DNA from: Neonectria sp. B-13
Lineage: Eukaryota > Ascomycota > Sordariomycetes > Hypocreales > Nectriaceae
Assembly: GCA_002682825.1 (NCBI GenBank)
Contig: NOKP01000007.1
Span: forward strand, 620,001-684,000
DNA: 64,000 bases
Reading direction: 5' to 3'
Part shown: one piece after another, positions 33,801-43,811 of the stretch
How the letters are laid out: every line of letters begins with the position of its first letter
Numbering within the stretch: position 1 is the stretch's first letter
The notes under the pieces: generated by a model
Database searches by the model: none
Seen by the model: the letters and a program-made list of their open reading frames with translations, nothing else
Told to the model about the DNA's origin: nothing
Translations under genes and position numbers: made by a program

Positions 33801-36220
33801 AGCCCCTGGCTGCCCCAGGTCACTTGCACTTGAGGACGTTTTGAGTGTGCCCTGGACGTCTGGCACCCAGGAGATACAAATTGTTCCGTGTCTCTCATCT
33901 CATAGACCCCTGGCTTGAAACTATTGCACGCCGGACCAGAACCATAACCGGCTTTTGAACTGGCGGGTGCCGTCTGACTCGGATGGGCGGTGAGGTGAGC
34001 GTGAGGGAGGGTACTCCTTATGGTCTACTCCAGTATTGTGCTCCATAGTAGCACAGTAATTCGGCTGCCTGGAGGATTTGAGAAGGATGGGGGCCACCAC
34101 CAAACACCGGCGCAGTTGCTGGCATCCCCTCGACTACTGCAAGCCGCAACGGGTGTCACCCATATTGAGTGGAAGAGAACACGACCCGGGCGAGGACTAT
34201 TGTGCGACGTCTGTTATTGTGGTTGGTGTGTGTGGTGTGGTGGCCGAGGATAGTTGCGTACTTCGTAATCTAGGTGGTGGTCGCGCCTAGCATGGATGAT
34301 TTAGGTGTGGTTGGTGCATCGCTGCCGGGCGGCCGGTCAGCGGTATACCGAAAACAAGAAGAGACACGGCACTCCAAAATTAGATGGGGAAAGGACCCGG
34401 CGCGTCCAGGGGATCTGCTTCCATTTGCCACGCAGTGAATTCCCTGGAACAGTCCTCGGCGGTTGGTGGGCGGAAGGGCTCTGGCAGGCCGTGGATAGGT
34501 GAGTGCAGAGTGGGTGAGGTGGGCGACGTGGTGTGCCGCAGGTGGATGCAGTGGATACCGCCGTAGCTACCGAAAGAGCTACCCCTGTGCTTCCCCCATG
34601 AGCCCCTAAGAGTTAGTGGATCCTGGGTGCTGCGATGGCGTACCCGGGTGCCCTGAAGCCCGGGCCAGGCCCCGCCAGAGCTCCCCGCGGAATGGGGCGC
34701 GCGGCTGGCTGATCGTCTCTGTAGAACTGGAGGACGGGACCGAGGGTTTCGAGCAAGTTCGAAGGGAAAGAGAGGAACTGGACGGGGCGGAGGCTGCCGT
34801 GCATGGTGGCACAAGGTCATCTGGCGCGCCACAGGGCAGGGGAAGAAGTGGTCTGTATGGATGGGTCATCTTGGATTCTTGGTTGTGGTTGTGTTCGTGT
34901 TTGTGTCTGGTCTGACAGGACCCAATGGCTAGGTTGCTTGGGGAGTACCGCCCTGGCTGAGTGTCATGTTGCATGTTGCATGTTGCATGTTGCTCTCGCA
35001 TTCTGAGGCTGGCGTTGTGTTTTCGTCTTCTCGGACTTCTGTGTCCGTAGCAATTGATGAGTCTTGCTCCCAGGTGCATGTGAGGTAGCCTAGGCCGTAG
35101 CGTTGTGAGGGGTGTCTTAGACGTACATCTGAGGTGCCGTCGTCATGGAAGGGAGGAGGAGGTGGGAGGGTTGGGGGAGATGGGCAGGAGCGAGGAGCCG
35201 CATATGCAGCTGGAGCTCTGCTCTGAAGTCTGGATGCTGGATGGGGAGCGCCGGCAACACTGCAGGAGCAACCAATCCTCTCCTGCCAGAACAGACCGGG
35301 CCGGGAGGACACTCATGCGTGGGATGCACTTTGTGCCTCAGGTACGAGGAGCGAAGAATTCTTCTGAATGCTACCGTCTTTATCGCCATCGTGACAGGTA
35401 ACATTGATCAGCTGCAGTCGTGGGCAGCGATGGGGAGATGGAGGCAACCCTCCCAAGGCGCTTCATTCATGTCGAAGACACCAAAGACTCTCACCACCTT
35501 CAGTTCTTCACCGTACCCTTAGACTGGTCCTCTGACCGACCCTCAGACCCTCAGCCTCCTCAACAACAGGAATTCCGGCACAAACCCAAACACCAACCAA
35601 GAAGCAAAGAAGCAATATTGCATGCGTGCTAGACCCAGGCCTACATAGTATGCACGGGAGGGGTAGGAAACGCGAAAAACAACCTCGACGACTCCACTAC
35701 CAACAACATGAACAAACCACAAACCACCCACCCACCACCACCTTAGCTTCTGTCTGTCCAATGCCTGCCTGTCTCCTCTCCTCTCCTCGCAGGTCCCTTA
35801 TCACCGAAACGCATGCACTTTGCTCTTGGAGTGTTGCGTCCCCCCCCCCTCCCCCCACATCGCCGGAGCATGGCATCTCTTCTCCGTGGATGTGATGGTC
35901 TGTCTGACACCTCGACAAACATAATTTCCTTGCTTCCTGCACCCCCCCGGTGCCCCTGGTGCTGGATCTTGTGACCGAACGCTGTTCTCCATCCAGTCGC
36001 ATCTTGGTGGTCCGTGAATTGAACCCTGGCCCATGCGACATCGGGGCCCGGACTAGGGCGGTGCCTGTGAGTGAGGTAAGGTAAGGTGAGGCATGGCAAT
36101 TAATGACATAGAATGTGTATCAGAAGCACCCCGAATCACACACAACGCTCGCTCACCGTTTTACACCGTCGGTCAGTCCCCAGGAGTCAACGGTCAGCGT
36201 ATTGCTCCACCTATTCTCAG
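30814..36220. other. Long gene-poor stretch
   Basis: 5.4 kb in which I can support no gene. Open frames on both strands are short, mutually overlapping and Pro/Ser/Arg/Gly-rich. No transposon ends, tRNA or long repeats were recognised. It holds a heptamer repeat (34965-34993) and a GTACTTCGTA palindrome-like word at 34258-34267. It may contain long non-coding RNA or regulatory DNA for the downstream dehydrogenase. Confidence 0.45.
34965..34993. repeat. Heptamer tandem repeat, CATGTTG x4
   Basis: Four exact head-to-tail copies of CATGTTG followed by C. A short microsatellite-like array in non-coding sequence. Confidence 0.85.
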
Positions 36221-36228
36221 TATATAAA
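36221..36228 (+). promoter_or_regulatory. TATA box of the dehydrogenase transcript
   Basis: TATATAAA followed by a GC-rich stretch and then C/T-rich sequence. From here to the start codon at 37200, all plus-strand ATGs lie inside one predicted intron, so this is a plausible core promoter for a leader of roughly 800-950 nt. Confidence 0.55.
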
Positions 36229-36350
36229 CGCCGGCGAGCTGGCGGTCACAGCATTACCCCTTTGTTGATTCCTCACCCTCACACCTCACATCCTCTTTGC
36301 CCGAGACACACTACATTCCTGAGCTTCTGAGCCTTCTGCACCAGCAATTG

Positions 36351-36486
36351 GTATGTTTCTCTGCAACCCCCCGCGCTGTGAGCTTTTGCTTGCAAGCAAC
36401 GGCCCAGCGGAGGGATGAGGATGCATCCTGACTCCCATCAGAAGGAGATCTAGAACTGCTTAAGCTGACCCGAAACCTGTGTGCAG
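36351..36486 (+). other. Predicted 5'-UTR intron of the dehydrogenase gene
   Basis: Donor GTATGT at 36351, branch-like CTGAC at 36465-36469 and acceptor TGTGCAG ending at 36486; 136 nt. Its three ATGs (36353, 36414, 36421) are the only ones between the TATA element and the start codon, which supports its removal from the mature leader. Confidence 0.55.
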
Positions 36487-36834
36487 ACACCCAACCGCAC
36501 ACCTTCTCCTCGTCTACCTGTCCAGCCTTGCCTCTCATCCGCAACAACCGGACCCCAATTGCATCACTCGGAATCCTTAGCTATCCACAGATCGTCCCTC
36601 CCCCGGTCCGCACGTTGCCGCTCTGGAGTCGCTATTGAGGAGCACTGAACATAGTACCGATCCTCCCGCCATTACCTAGTGTCCCCCAACGTCACACAGT
36701 ACTCCGTACGGATACACACGTGAAGCTTCCCTCCTCGGACACAATCTTCGGAAACAACCACCAACACCCATCTCTGCATCCCAACGACAAATCGGTAGCA
36801 CGATCGACACACTTGCGACGACTCCCGGCCCACC

Positions 36835-36866
36835 CAACCACAACCACAACCACAACCACAAACCAC
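36835..36866. repeat. Short AACCAC tandem repeat in the leader
   Basis: About five copies of CAACCA/AACCAC within the predicted dehydrogenase 5' UTR. Such CA-rich runs keep RNA unstructured. Confidence 0.7.
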
Positions 36867-37199
36867 ATCAAGCCCTAGCTGAGCTGATTGTGAAAGCTTC
36901 GCCTTACGGACATCCCGCCGCGCTAAACCTGCAGTAGTGGCCACTTGACCCTCTAAAAAAGTTCGCCCCCGGCCCAGATTTTTTACTGAGCTTCTCACCT
37001 TGCGCCCCACCTCTATCTATCTGACCCGCTCGAGCATACCTATATCAACACATCCTCTTGTCGATTGAGCCCTGCTTGTTCGACTCTCATCCTCTTTCTC
37101 TTAATCAAATATACCCACTCCCATCAACACTTCTCCTCCTTCAACCTCCTTCCTTTATCACTTCTCTCGTTTCCCCAAGACACCTATATACCCCCCACC

Positions 37200-38285
37200 A
37201 TGTCTTCCGCCCTCCGCAACGTCCTCCGTCTCTCCCGAGCTGCTGCTCCCGCAGTTCGCCCTGTGGTTTCCTCGGCTCGCTTCTTCTCTGCCACCCGTAT
37301 CAACGGTGTCTCTGATACCGCCAACAAGAAGAGCGTTGTCCGTGAGAAGGAGGTCCCCGGCACCAACTGGGCCGCTGGCCAGGGCGACAAGCACACCGTC
37401 CAAGTCCCCGATGCCGCCGCCCAGGTCCCCCAAGATAGCCCTGTCCCTCCTGTTGAGAATGAGGCCGTTGTGCCCTTGACTCGCAAGGTCTACGATGCCC
37501 TGCCCCAGACCATGAAGAACATGAGCGTCTACGGCAAGACCATCATTGTTACTGGTGGTGCTCGTGGTCTTGGTAACTACATGGCTCGTGCCTGTGCCGA
37601 GGCTGGTGCCAAGGCTATCGTCATCTTCGATGCCAACCAGGAACTTGGTGACCAGTCCGCCGCTGAGCTCCACGAGAAGACTGGCCTTCCCGTCTCCTTC
37701 TTCAAGGTCGATGTCCGTGACGGCGCTGCTATCAACGCCGCCGTCGACAGCGTCGTCGAGCGCTTCGGTGCCCCCGATGTTCTGGTCAACTCGGCCGGTA
37801 TCGCTGATTCCAACATCAAGGCTGAGACTTACGACCCCGCCATGTTCCGTCGCCTCGTCGACATCAACCTCAACGGCTCCTTCCTGATGTCCCAGGCCGT
37901 TGGCCGTGCCATGATGGCCGCTGGCAAGCCCGGCTCCATTGTTCTGGTCGCCTCCATGTCTGGCTCCATTGTCAACTACCCCCAGGAGCAGAGCTGTTAC
38001 AACGCCTCCAAGGCTGGTGTCATCCAGCTTGGCAGGTCTCTTGCCGCTGAGTGGGCCAAGTATGAGATCCGTGTCAACTGCATCTCCCCCGGTTACATGG
38101 ACACTGCTCTTAACCGTGTCCCCGCCCTTGACGCCCAGAAGAAGATCTGGAAGTCCCTCACCCCCCAGAACCGCCTGGGTAACGTCGATGAGCTCAACGG
38201 CCTTTGTGTCTTCCTCGCTTCGGACTCCTCCAAGTTCATGACCGGCTCCAACTGCATCATCGACGGTGGTTACACTTGCTACTAA
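37200..38285 (+). CDS. Mitochondrial short-chain dehydrogenase/reductase (polyol or sugar type)
   Basis: Intronless coding sequence of 361 residues. Classical SDR core at about 110-361: cofactor loop T118-G-G-A-R-G-L-G125, NSAG at 197-200, catalytic Ser in ASMSG (about 252-254), Tyr267 and Lys271 in YNASK, and the SDR end SDSSKFMTGSNCIIDGGYTCY. Asp144 at the end of the second strand (VIFDAN) suggests NAD(H) preference. The core resembles fungal sorbose/xylulose/mannitol/arabinitol reductases; the substrate is not certain. The N-terminus (SSALRNVLRLSRAAAP...SARFFSATR) is a clear mitochondrial presequence, and about 70 further residues precede the core, an unusually long extension. Codons are strongly C-ending, as in highly expressed genes. 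The start is caccATG, preceded by a long ATG-free leader. Confidence 0.9.
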   Translation: MSSALRNVLRLSRAAAPAVRPVVSSARFFSATRINGVSDTANKKSVVREKEVPGTNWAAGQGDKHTVQVPDAAAQVPQDSPVPPVENEAVVPLTRKVYDALPQTMKNMSVYGKTIIVTGGARGLGNYMARACAEAGAKAIVIFDANQELGDQSAAELHEKTGLPVSFFKVDVRDGAAINAAVDSVVERFGAPDVLVNSAGIADSNIKAETYDPAMFRRLVDINLNGSFLMSQAVGRAMMAAGKPGSIVLVASMSGSIVNYPQEQSCYNASKAGVIQLGRSLAAEWAKYEIRVNCISPGYMDTALNRVPALDAQKKIWKSLTPQNRLGNVDELNGLCVFLASDSSKFMTGSNCIIDGGYTCY

Positions 38286-39982
38286 GCGAGTAACATCGCG
38301 GCTTGGGTAGCACCAGGTCAACTTTGCCTTGCTTTCTTTGGAAGGATGGAAACGCTTGGAAAGAATCCAATAAAAACAAAATTCACAAATAGTGGGGGGC
38401 TGATGCACACGAAATCAGTCTAGTCATGAGAGACAAGACATGTTGCTGGTTTTCTTTTCGCAAGCTTGTTCGGAGTTTATGGGTACGAAAGGATAGTTCC
38501 TTCGAAAAAGGGAAAAATTTGGGAAGCATATTGAAATGATACAATAGAGAAGCCTGGAATGGTATGATAGAGAGGAAGGCGAGATTGCGCCGGGATTTTG
38601 GGTGGCAGCTGCAGACAAAGTCGAACCCGAACAAAGAGGAGATTCGAATGGCCGATGTTTGGCTCTGACACTCTGTTTGCCCCTGTATCTTGTGATTCAA
38701 TGTTGTAGCCTTCTTGATGACTTACTCTTTTGGTAGGAGTGATAGACCTGGAGTGATTCACGGCGACTTACACGAGGTGCCCCACCAGCCAGGCCATGGC
38801 CACGGGCATCACGATCCCCTCGTGGCGCATGTCGTCTAATTCCCCGCGTCACAATTGGCCAAGCCGCCCAGCCAATAGGCACACCGCCGTGCTCACGAAA
38901 CCGGAAATCGCATCGTGGGCCTCCCCCCTTACCAACGTAGTGCCGCGCGCTGGGGCGCTGCGTCTCACCGCTTCGACCTTCCCGCCACCCGCCCGCAGCA
39001 CATTGTGGGCCCAGCATCGGCTGATGGGAATATGTAGGAAGCGCACTCGGCGAAACAGAGGAGAAGGCCGGTTGGTAAAGCATGAATAGAGTCAATGGCA
39101 ATGCAGAGACGGGAGGAGAGGATTGTGTGAGGGTATAAAGCCAGCGCAGCGCAGCGCATCGCAACGCAGGAAAGAGTGGTATCATCCACAAAAGACTGGT
39201 CCGTCTCAACAACACCACGCGACGGGCAGCCTCCCAGCCCCCCCGCCTGAGACACCGCCTCTTCCTCCGTCCCGGGTCCCGCAATCCCGCATTCCCGCGT
39301 TCCCAATCACGCTCCGGCCCCGGCCCTTCTCGCTTCCATGCGACGCACGCCTGACGTGCCTGCCTCCCCCCTAAAGCGAGCTCTGGACGAACCATTGCTC
39401 TCCACGTTACACGTAACGGGCCCCGTCTCTCCATCTTGCAGCACTTAGACGGTAGGCAAATGAGCCCGCGGCGGAGCGTGCCGATGGCGCCTCACCGTCG
39501 GACCAGAACGTCTCGTCCTTGTGACCAGGGGTCATGGTAGCGTCCATGAGAAGATGAAAACCAGGCCATCCCCCCTCCCGGTCATCGCGAGCTGCCTTTT
39601 GGTTTTTAGACAGCAGACAGATACTAGGGAAACACCTCTTTTCTAGTTTGATCAGAAAAACAACACGAGTCCAAGAAACGAGAGCCACCCTATTCACACA
39701 CGCTCTTCGTCCCGCCCCGTCCCGCCCTCTCCAGTCCATCCAGTCAATCCAGTCAGTGTGGTGAAAGCTGCGTCCGAGCAAGTCAAGCTAGCAAGAGATC
39801 AAGATAAAGGGATCAAGAAACGGCGAGATCAAACAAGCAGCAAGCAATCACCCAGCACTTCACCATATCAATCCGCTCGCCCAGGGCCACGGCGCATCAC
39901 AATCGCTCCTGGCAAACCGCAAACGCGCAAACGCAGCGACGCCCAAAACCCTCGACTTCCACTCAACAACCCGCACATCACC
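38286..39982. other. 3' UTR of dehydrogenase, spacer, and leader of the next gene
   Basis: AATAAA at 38369-38374 is a poly(A) signal 85 nt after the dehydrogenase stop. An open frame on the minus strand near 38700-39430 is Arg/Gly-rich and compositional. From 39557 to 39982 there is no ATG and the sequence is A/C-rich, suggesting the 5' UTR of the small gene that follows. Confidence 0.5.
38369..38374 (+). terminator. Poly(A) signal AATAAA of the dehydrogenase
   Basis: Canonical hexamer 85 nt downstream of the stop codon, in an A-rich stretch (ccAATAAAaacaaaa). Confidence 0.6.
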
Positions 39983-40333
39983 ATGCAGCTTTTATGCTCC
40001 CTCCCTCTCCGCGTCGTACGCAAGCTGCGCAACCGCATCAGGCCCGCGCTTCTCAAAGCCTCCACCACCACGCAACGCGCCGCCGCGTCGGTCCGCCAGT
40101 CGGTTCGCCAGTCCCTCTACTTCCACACGAGTAGCACCGATAGCCTCAAGCACCACCCGCGACCCGCGGCCCTCGGCACCGTCGCCATGCTGGGCAACGT
40201 CAAGTCCAGTGTTGCAACAGGCATGGATGCCGCTCGCGGCCAAGGTATGAGGCTGCGCCGGCAAATGAGCACCATCTACCGAAGCTGGGACCAGGATAAC
40301 GCGCTTTCCCACAACGCTGGCCGTCTGAACTAG
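39983..40333 (+). CDS. Small uncharacterised protein, 116 residues
   Basis: I do not recognise it. The start has an excellent context (catcaccATGC) and is preceded by at least 426 nt without an ATG, a pattern shared with true leaders in this window. The protein starts MQLLCSLPLRVVRKLRNRIRPALLKAS and is basic with few acids in the first 60 residues, compatible with a mitochondrial or amphipathic targeting helix. It continues with YFHTSSTDSLKHHPRP and ends RQMSTIYRSWDQDNALSHNAGRLN. No domain is visible. The frame also stays open upstream without an ATG. It converges with STE20. Confidence 0.5.
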   Translation: MQLLCSLPLRVVRKLRNRIRPALLKASTTTQRAAASVRQSVRQSLYFHTSSTDSLKHHPRPAALGTVAMLGNVKSSVATGMDAARGQGMRLRRQMSTIYRSWDQDNALSHNAGRLN

Positions 40334-41057
40334 GTTATAATGCCGCTATGATATCCGGGCGTTTGTTTATGGTGATGTTTTCGTGGGGTTGCGTTGTGAT
40401 TAGGTCGGGTAACATATTCAGTTTGAACCAATTCATCAATGATGATTTCATCTCTTCGCTAGAGGCACCTCTGACTGCGTAGACACCGTGAACTTTGCAA
40501 AATGAGGCAACAATACAATTTTTTTTATGATTGGAGTTGGTGAGGAGAAGGTGGTCTAGCAACGTAATAGACCCATCTCGAGGTAAACTCGGCGGTAGTA
40601 ACTTGTTCGTATGCAGGGGGGTATATCCAGCGTGTCATTTCTATGTGCTTTCAGGCGTCGTATCCGCGTTGCCTGATGGCACCTTGTGTGCTCGGTTTTC
40701 TGCGTCTCCCTGCGCAAGTCCGAGTTTCGTGACGCGGCATCAATGTCAACTCCAACTTCAAGATGCAAGGCCTGCTATGATAAGGTAATCGAAAAAAAAA
40801 ACCCTTCGAAACATGGTCATTAGATGATTCAGAATCGAGGTGCGAGATCCGCCGGGGACGCGAGTTCGATTGGTCAGGTCTCCAGTTCAACTGCGCTGTC
40901 GCCCGTATCGTCGTATCCAAATTGTCCAGAGGAGCGAGCCCTTGGCGATTCGGTGAGAGAGAAAGGGCTGTCTATCGTTTCAACGACGGCCATAATGGCC
41001 CCTTTTCGCCTCCAGTGGGTGAGCTGCTCTGCGAGGATGAATGCCGCATGGACTAGC
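40334..41057. other. Convergent 3' region, small protein and STE20
   Basis: 724 nt between stop codons. No gene signal; holds a short poly-T run near 40519-40527 and a poly-A run near 40794-40801. Confidence 0.4.
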
Positions 41058-43811
41058 CTATTGTCCCTTGCGGGCCTTCTCTTGCGCTCTTTGCTCTCGA
41101 GCAGCTCGGACCAGCGGTGACAGTTGTACGAGATCAACGCACTGCTTCATGAATTCATGCTATGCCACGGGTCAGTACAACACACTAGGGGAGAGGGTAA
41201 GAGCTGAGGGAGACGTACTCGGAGCAGATCATGGGCACTGGCTCGCTTCTCAGGATCCACCTTAAGCGCGAAGTACAGGAAGTCCTTGAAGACTGGTGAA
41301 AGATCCTGCTCATTCTTGATGTGGGGAGTGCCATTGGTGGCAATCAGCCACAGGGCTCGGAGGGGCGACTCGGTTAGGTACGGGGGCTCGCCCTCAATCA
41401 TCTCAATGGCCATGATACCAAGGGACCAGATGTCAACTTTGCGGCCATACTCCTTTCGTGTGACTACTTCAGGGGCCATCCAGTACGGTGTTCCTACCAT
41501 GGTCGTTCGCTTGTTTTGAGCTTCGTTGATAGTAGCGCAGAAGCCAAAATCAGCTGCTTCCAGTTAGCGTTGCCCAAACATAAAATCTTCAACGGCTCTT
41601 CAACCGTTGAACGGCCACGTACTGAGTTTGATGTTGCCCTCCATAGACAACAGAATGTTGTCAGATTTGATATCGCGGTGAATGACACCCTTGGAATGCA
41701 GGTGCTGCAGTCCCAAGAGTGTTTCCCGACACACCGAGGCAATCTGTCCCTCAGACATGATGTTGAAGGTGACAACATCCGTAAGGCTGCCACCTTCCAT
41801 GAACTCCATCACCACCCACAGCTCTCCGCCGCAGAGGTAGCTGTCAATGAAGTTGACAATGTTCGGGTGCGAACTGTCCTTCATGACGAGAATCTCATTG
41901 ATAATCAGGTCCTTCTTAGGTTGCTGCTCGAGATTCATCTGTTTGATGGCCACCAGTCGGTTTGTGCCTCGCTCGTGCCCAGTATAGACACCTCCAGATG
42001 CGCCCTGTCCGATCTTGTTGAATCCGCGGTAAATGTTACGCGGGTCACCTTCACTGCAGATGCGCTTAAGAGAGGCCACGACGTCGAACGCAGCACTCTG
42101 GCGAGGTCGATGTCGCGGTCTTGCCCCTGGAATGCCTGTCGGGCCAGGTTGCTGTCGTGGAGCGTTCGCAGCCCCATTGGCCTCGGGGGTAGCTCCATAC
42201 ACTGCTGCACTAGGCTGGGCAACCGCCACAGGGGGAACCTGGTGGTGAGGTACTCTCTTGCTAGGAGCGCGACCGATCTGACCAGACATGGCGGCCTGAG
42301 CCTGAGCCAGAGCCTGCTCTTGCTGCTGCTGCATGAGCTGCTGCTGATATAAGGCGGCCTGGGCCTGAACGGCCTGGTTCTGCTGAGGGGCCGGTGGGGT
42401 ATATGGCGAGGGGAGTTGGACGCGCGAGTTCGATCTAGAGCGATGTTCTTCGGGGAGCATGGGACTGTTATCCTTAGAGCCGAAGGACTCTTCGCCAGGC
42501 TGTGACATGCCAATGCCAGAGTCCTTGGCGGTGTAGGCAGCCTGAGGATGGTGTCTGTTGTTCATACTGACGGGCGGTTTCGGAGCCGGTCGACTGGGCA
42601 TCAAGTCCTTGCCGGGGACATGGCCCCTGGGAACGGGTGGCGGAGCTCGGGGATTCTCAAAACTTCCTTCATGATTGACAGTTGGAAACCTGGGTTCGTT
42701 TGGTGGACTAGTGACTGGTGACATACCCATATAATTTGACGGGTACGTACCCGGGGATGCTGCAGACGCAGGAGAGTTGGCCGCGTACTGGGCGCCAGCA
42801 TTGTGAAACTTTTCGAGACTTTGGTCCTCATGAGGTCTCTCAGTAGTCTCCTTGTAGAACTGCAAAATATCAACCATCGTTTGAGGATTCTCTCGTCTTT
42901 CCTTCTCGGGAATGCCGCTCTCGTTGATTAACCGCTGCCACTCCTTGGGCAGACCCTACACAGATGTTAATGCGGATGGACGGACAAGCTGGCGGACGGG
43001 AACTGACGGTGAACTGGCCTGTCGCACTATCGTAGCCAACGTGGGTGACGTGAACGGGATTTTCAGGAGCAGAGATGACGGGTTTCTTGGGAGAGCCAAC
43101 TAGACTGTTCATGAAGCCTGAGAACCCGGATTTCTTTCGGAGGACGGCTGATTTGGGTTCTCTGCCATCGTCGGAATATCGCTTGGGATTGCCCATGGAG
43201 CCGTCGGTGGGAGCCCGGGGTCCAAGGCCCTTCTCGGATAGAGAAGAGTCCATCGCGGTGAAGCTGGCGGAAGGTCGTAGGATGGGGGTCGTGAGATGGG
43301 ATTCTGAGCCGCCGACCTTGAGCAGTGGGGGCTGATGGTGGTTGTGGCGGTGGACAGGGCCCTGGGGACTGGGCACCTTGGTCGACTCAATCCGGTTGAG
43401 GATAGCGGCGCCGTCGAACGGGGCGCCGATGAAGTCGTCGGCTGGGGCCTTGCTGAGAGGTCGCAAGTGGGGGTCGGAGAGGCGGTTGTTTCGGTGAGGA
43501 ACGGGCGCGTATGAGTTGTTGGAGACAAAATCGCCTTGAGGCAGGATGGGTGATGCGTTCGATCGAAAGGTGTTGGCAGGAGGATGTCCCGACGCGGTCG
43601 CGGGGTTAGAGCGGGCTGGGGGAGCACTCGGGGCTCGTCTCAGACTTTGGGAGCTACGTTTGCTTCCAAGGGAATCGGCGTCGAAGCCGCCGCCACCATC
43701 GAAGCCGGACGACGAGCGGGCGTAGTGGTGAGAGGGGGGCTTCTTGATGAGTTTGCGACGATGGGAAGGGGCGATGGAAGCAGAAGAGGACGTTGACCCG
43801 GGGCCGTCCAT
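41058..43811 (-). CDS. STE20: p21-activated protein kinase Ste20
   Basis: Ste20-type PAK kinase acting downstream of Cdc42/Rac in polarity and MAPK signalling. Exons 43008-43811, 41623-42955, 41219-41553 and 41058-41159 (introns 52, 69 and 59 nt) give 857 residues. The N-terminus is disordered and basic. The CRIB motif (about 246-271, [17 protein letters not shown]...FT/GLPKEW) is cut by intron 1 exactly between FT and GLP. A Pro/Gln-rich linker follows. The kinase domain spans about 577-830: glycine loop GQGASGGV, Lys606, HRDIKSDN with Asp696, DFG at 714-716, activation loop ending [13 protein letters not shown]. The C-terminus [14 protein letters not shown] resembles the Gbeta-binding box of Ste20. 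No PH domain is visible, which argues against Cla4. Confidence 0.92.

Noticed and set aside
37158..38408. 416-codon open frame antisense to the mitochondrial dehydrogenase
   Set aside because: It mirrors the sense gene, whose strongly C-ending codons remove stops from the complementary frame. The predicted protein is Gly/Asp/Val-rich and repetitive, with no family resemblance.
38697..39434. 245-codon minus-strand frame downstream of the dehydrogenase
   Set aside because: Arg/Gly/Pro-rich composition expected from GC-rich non-coding DNA; no start context, no domain, and it overlaps the apparent leader of the next gene.
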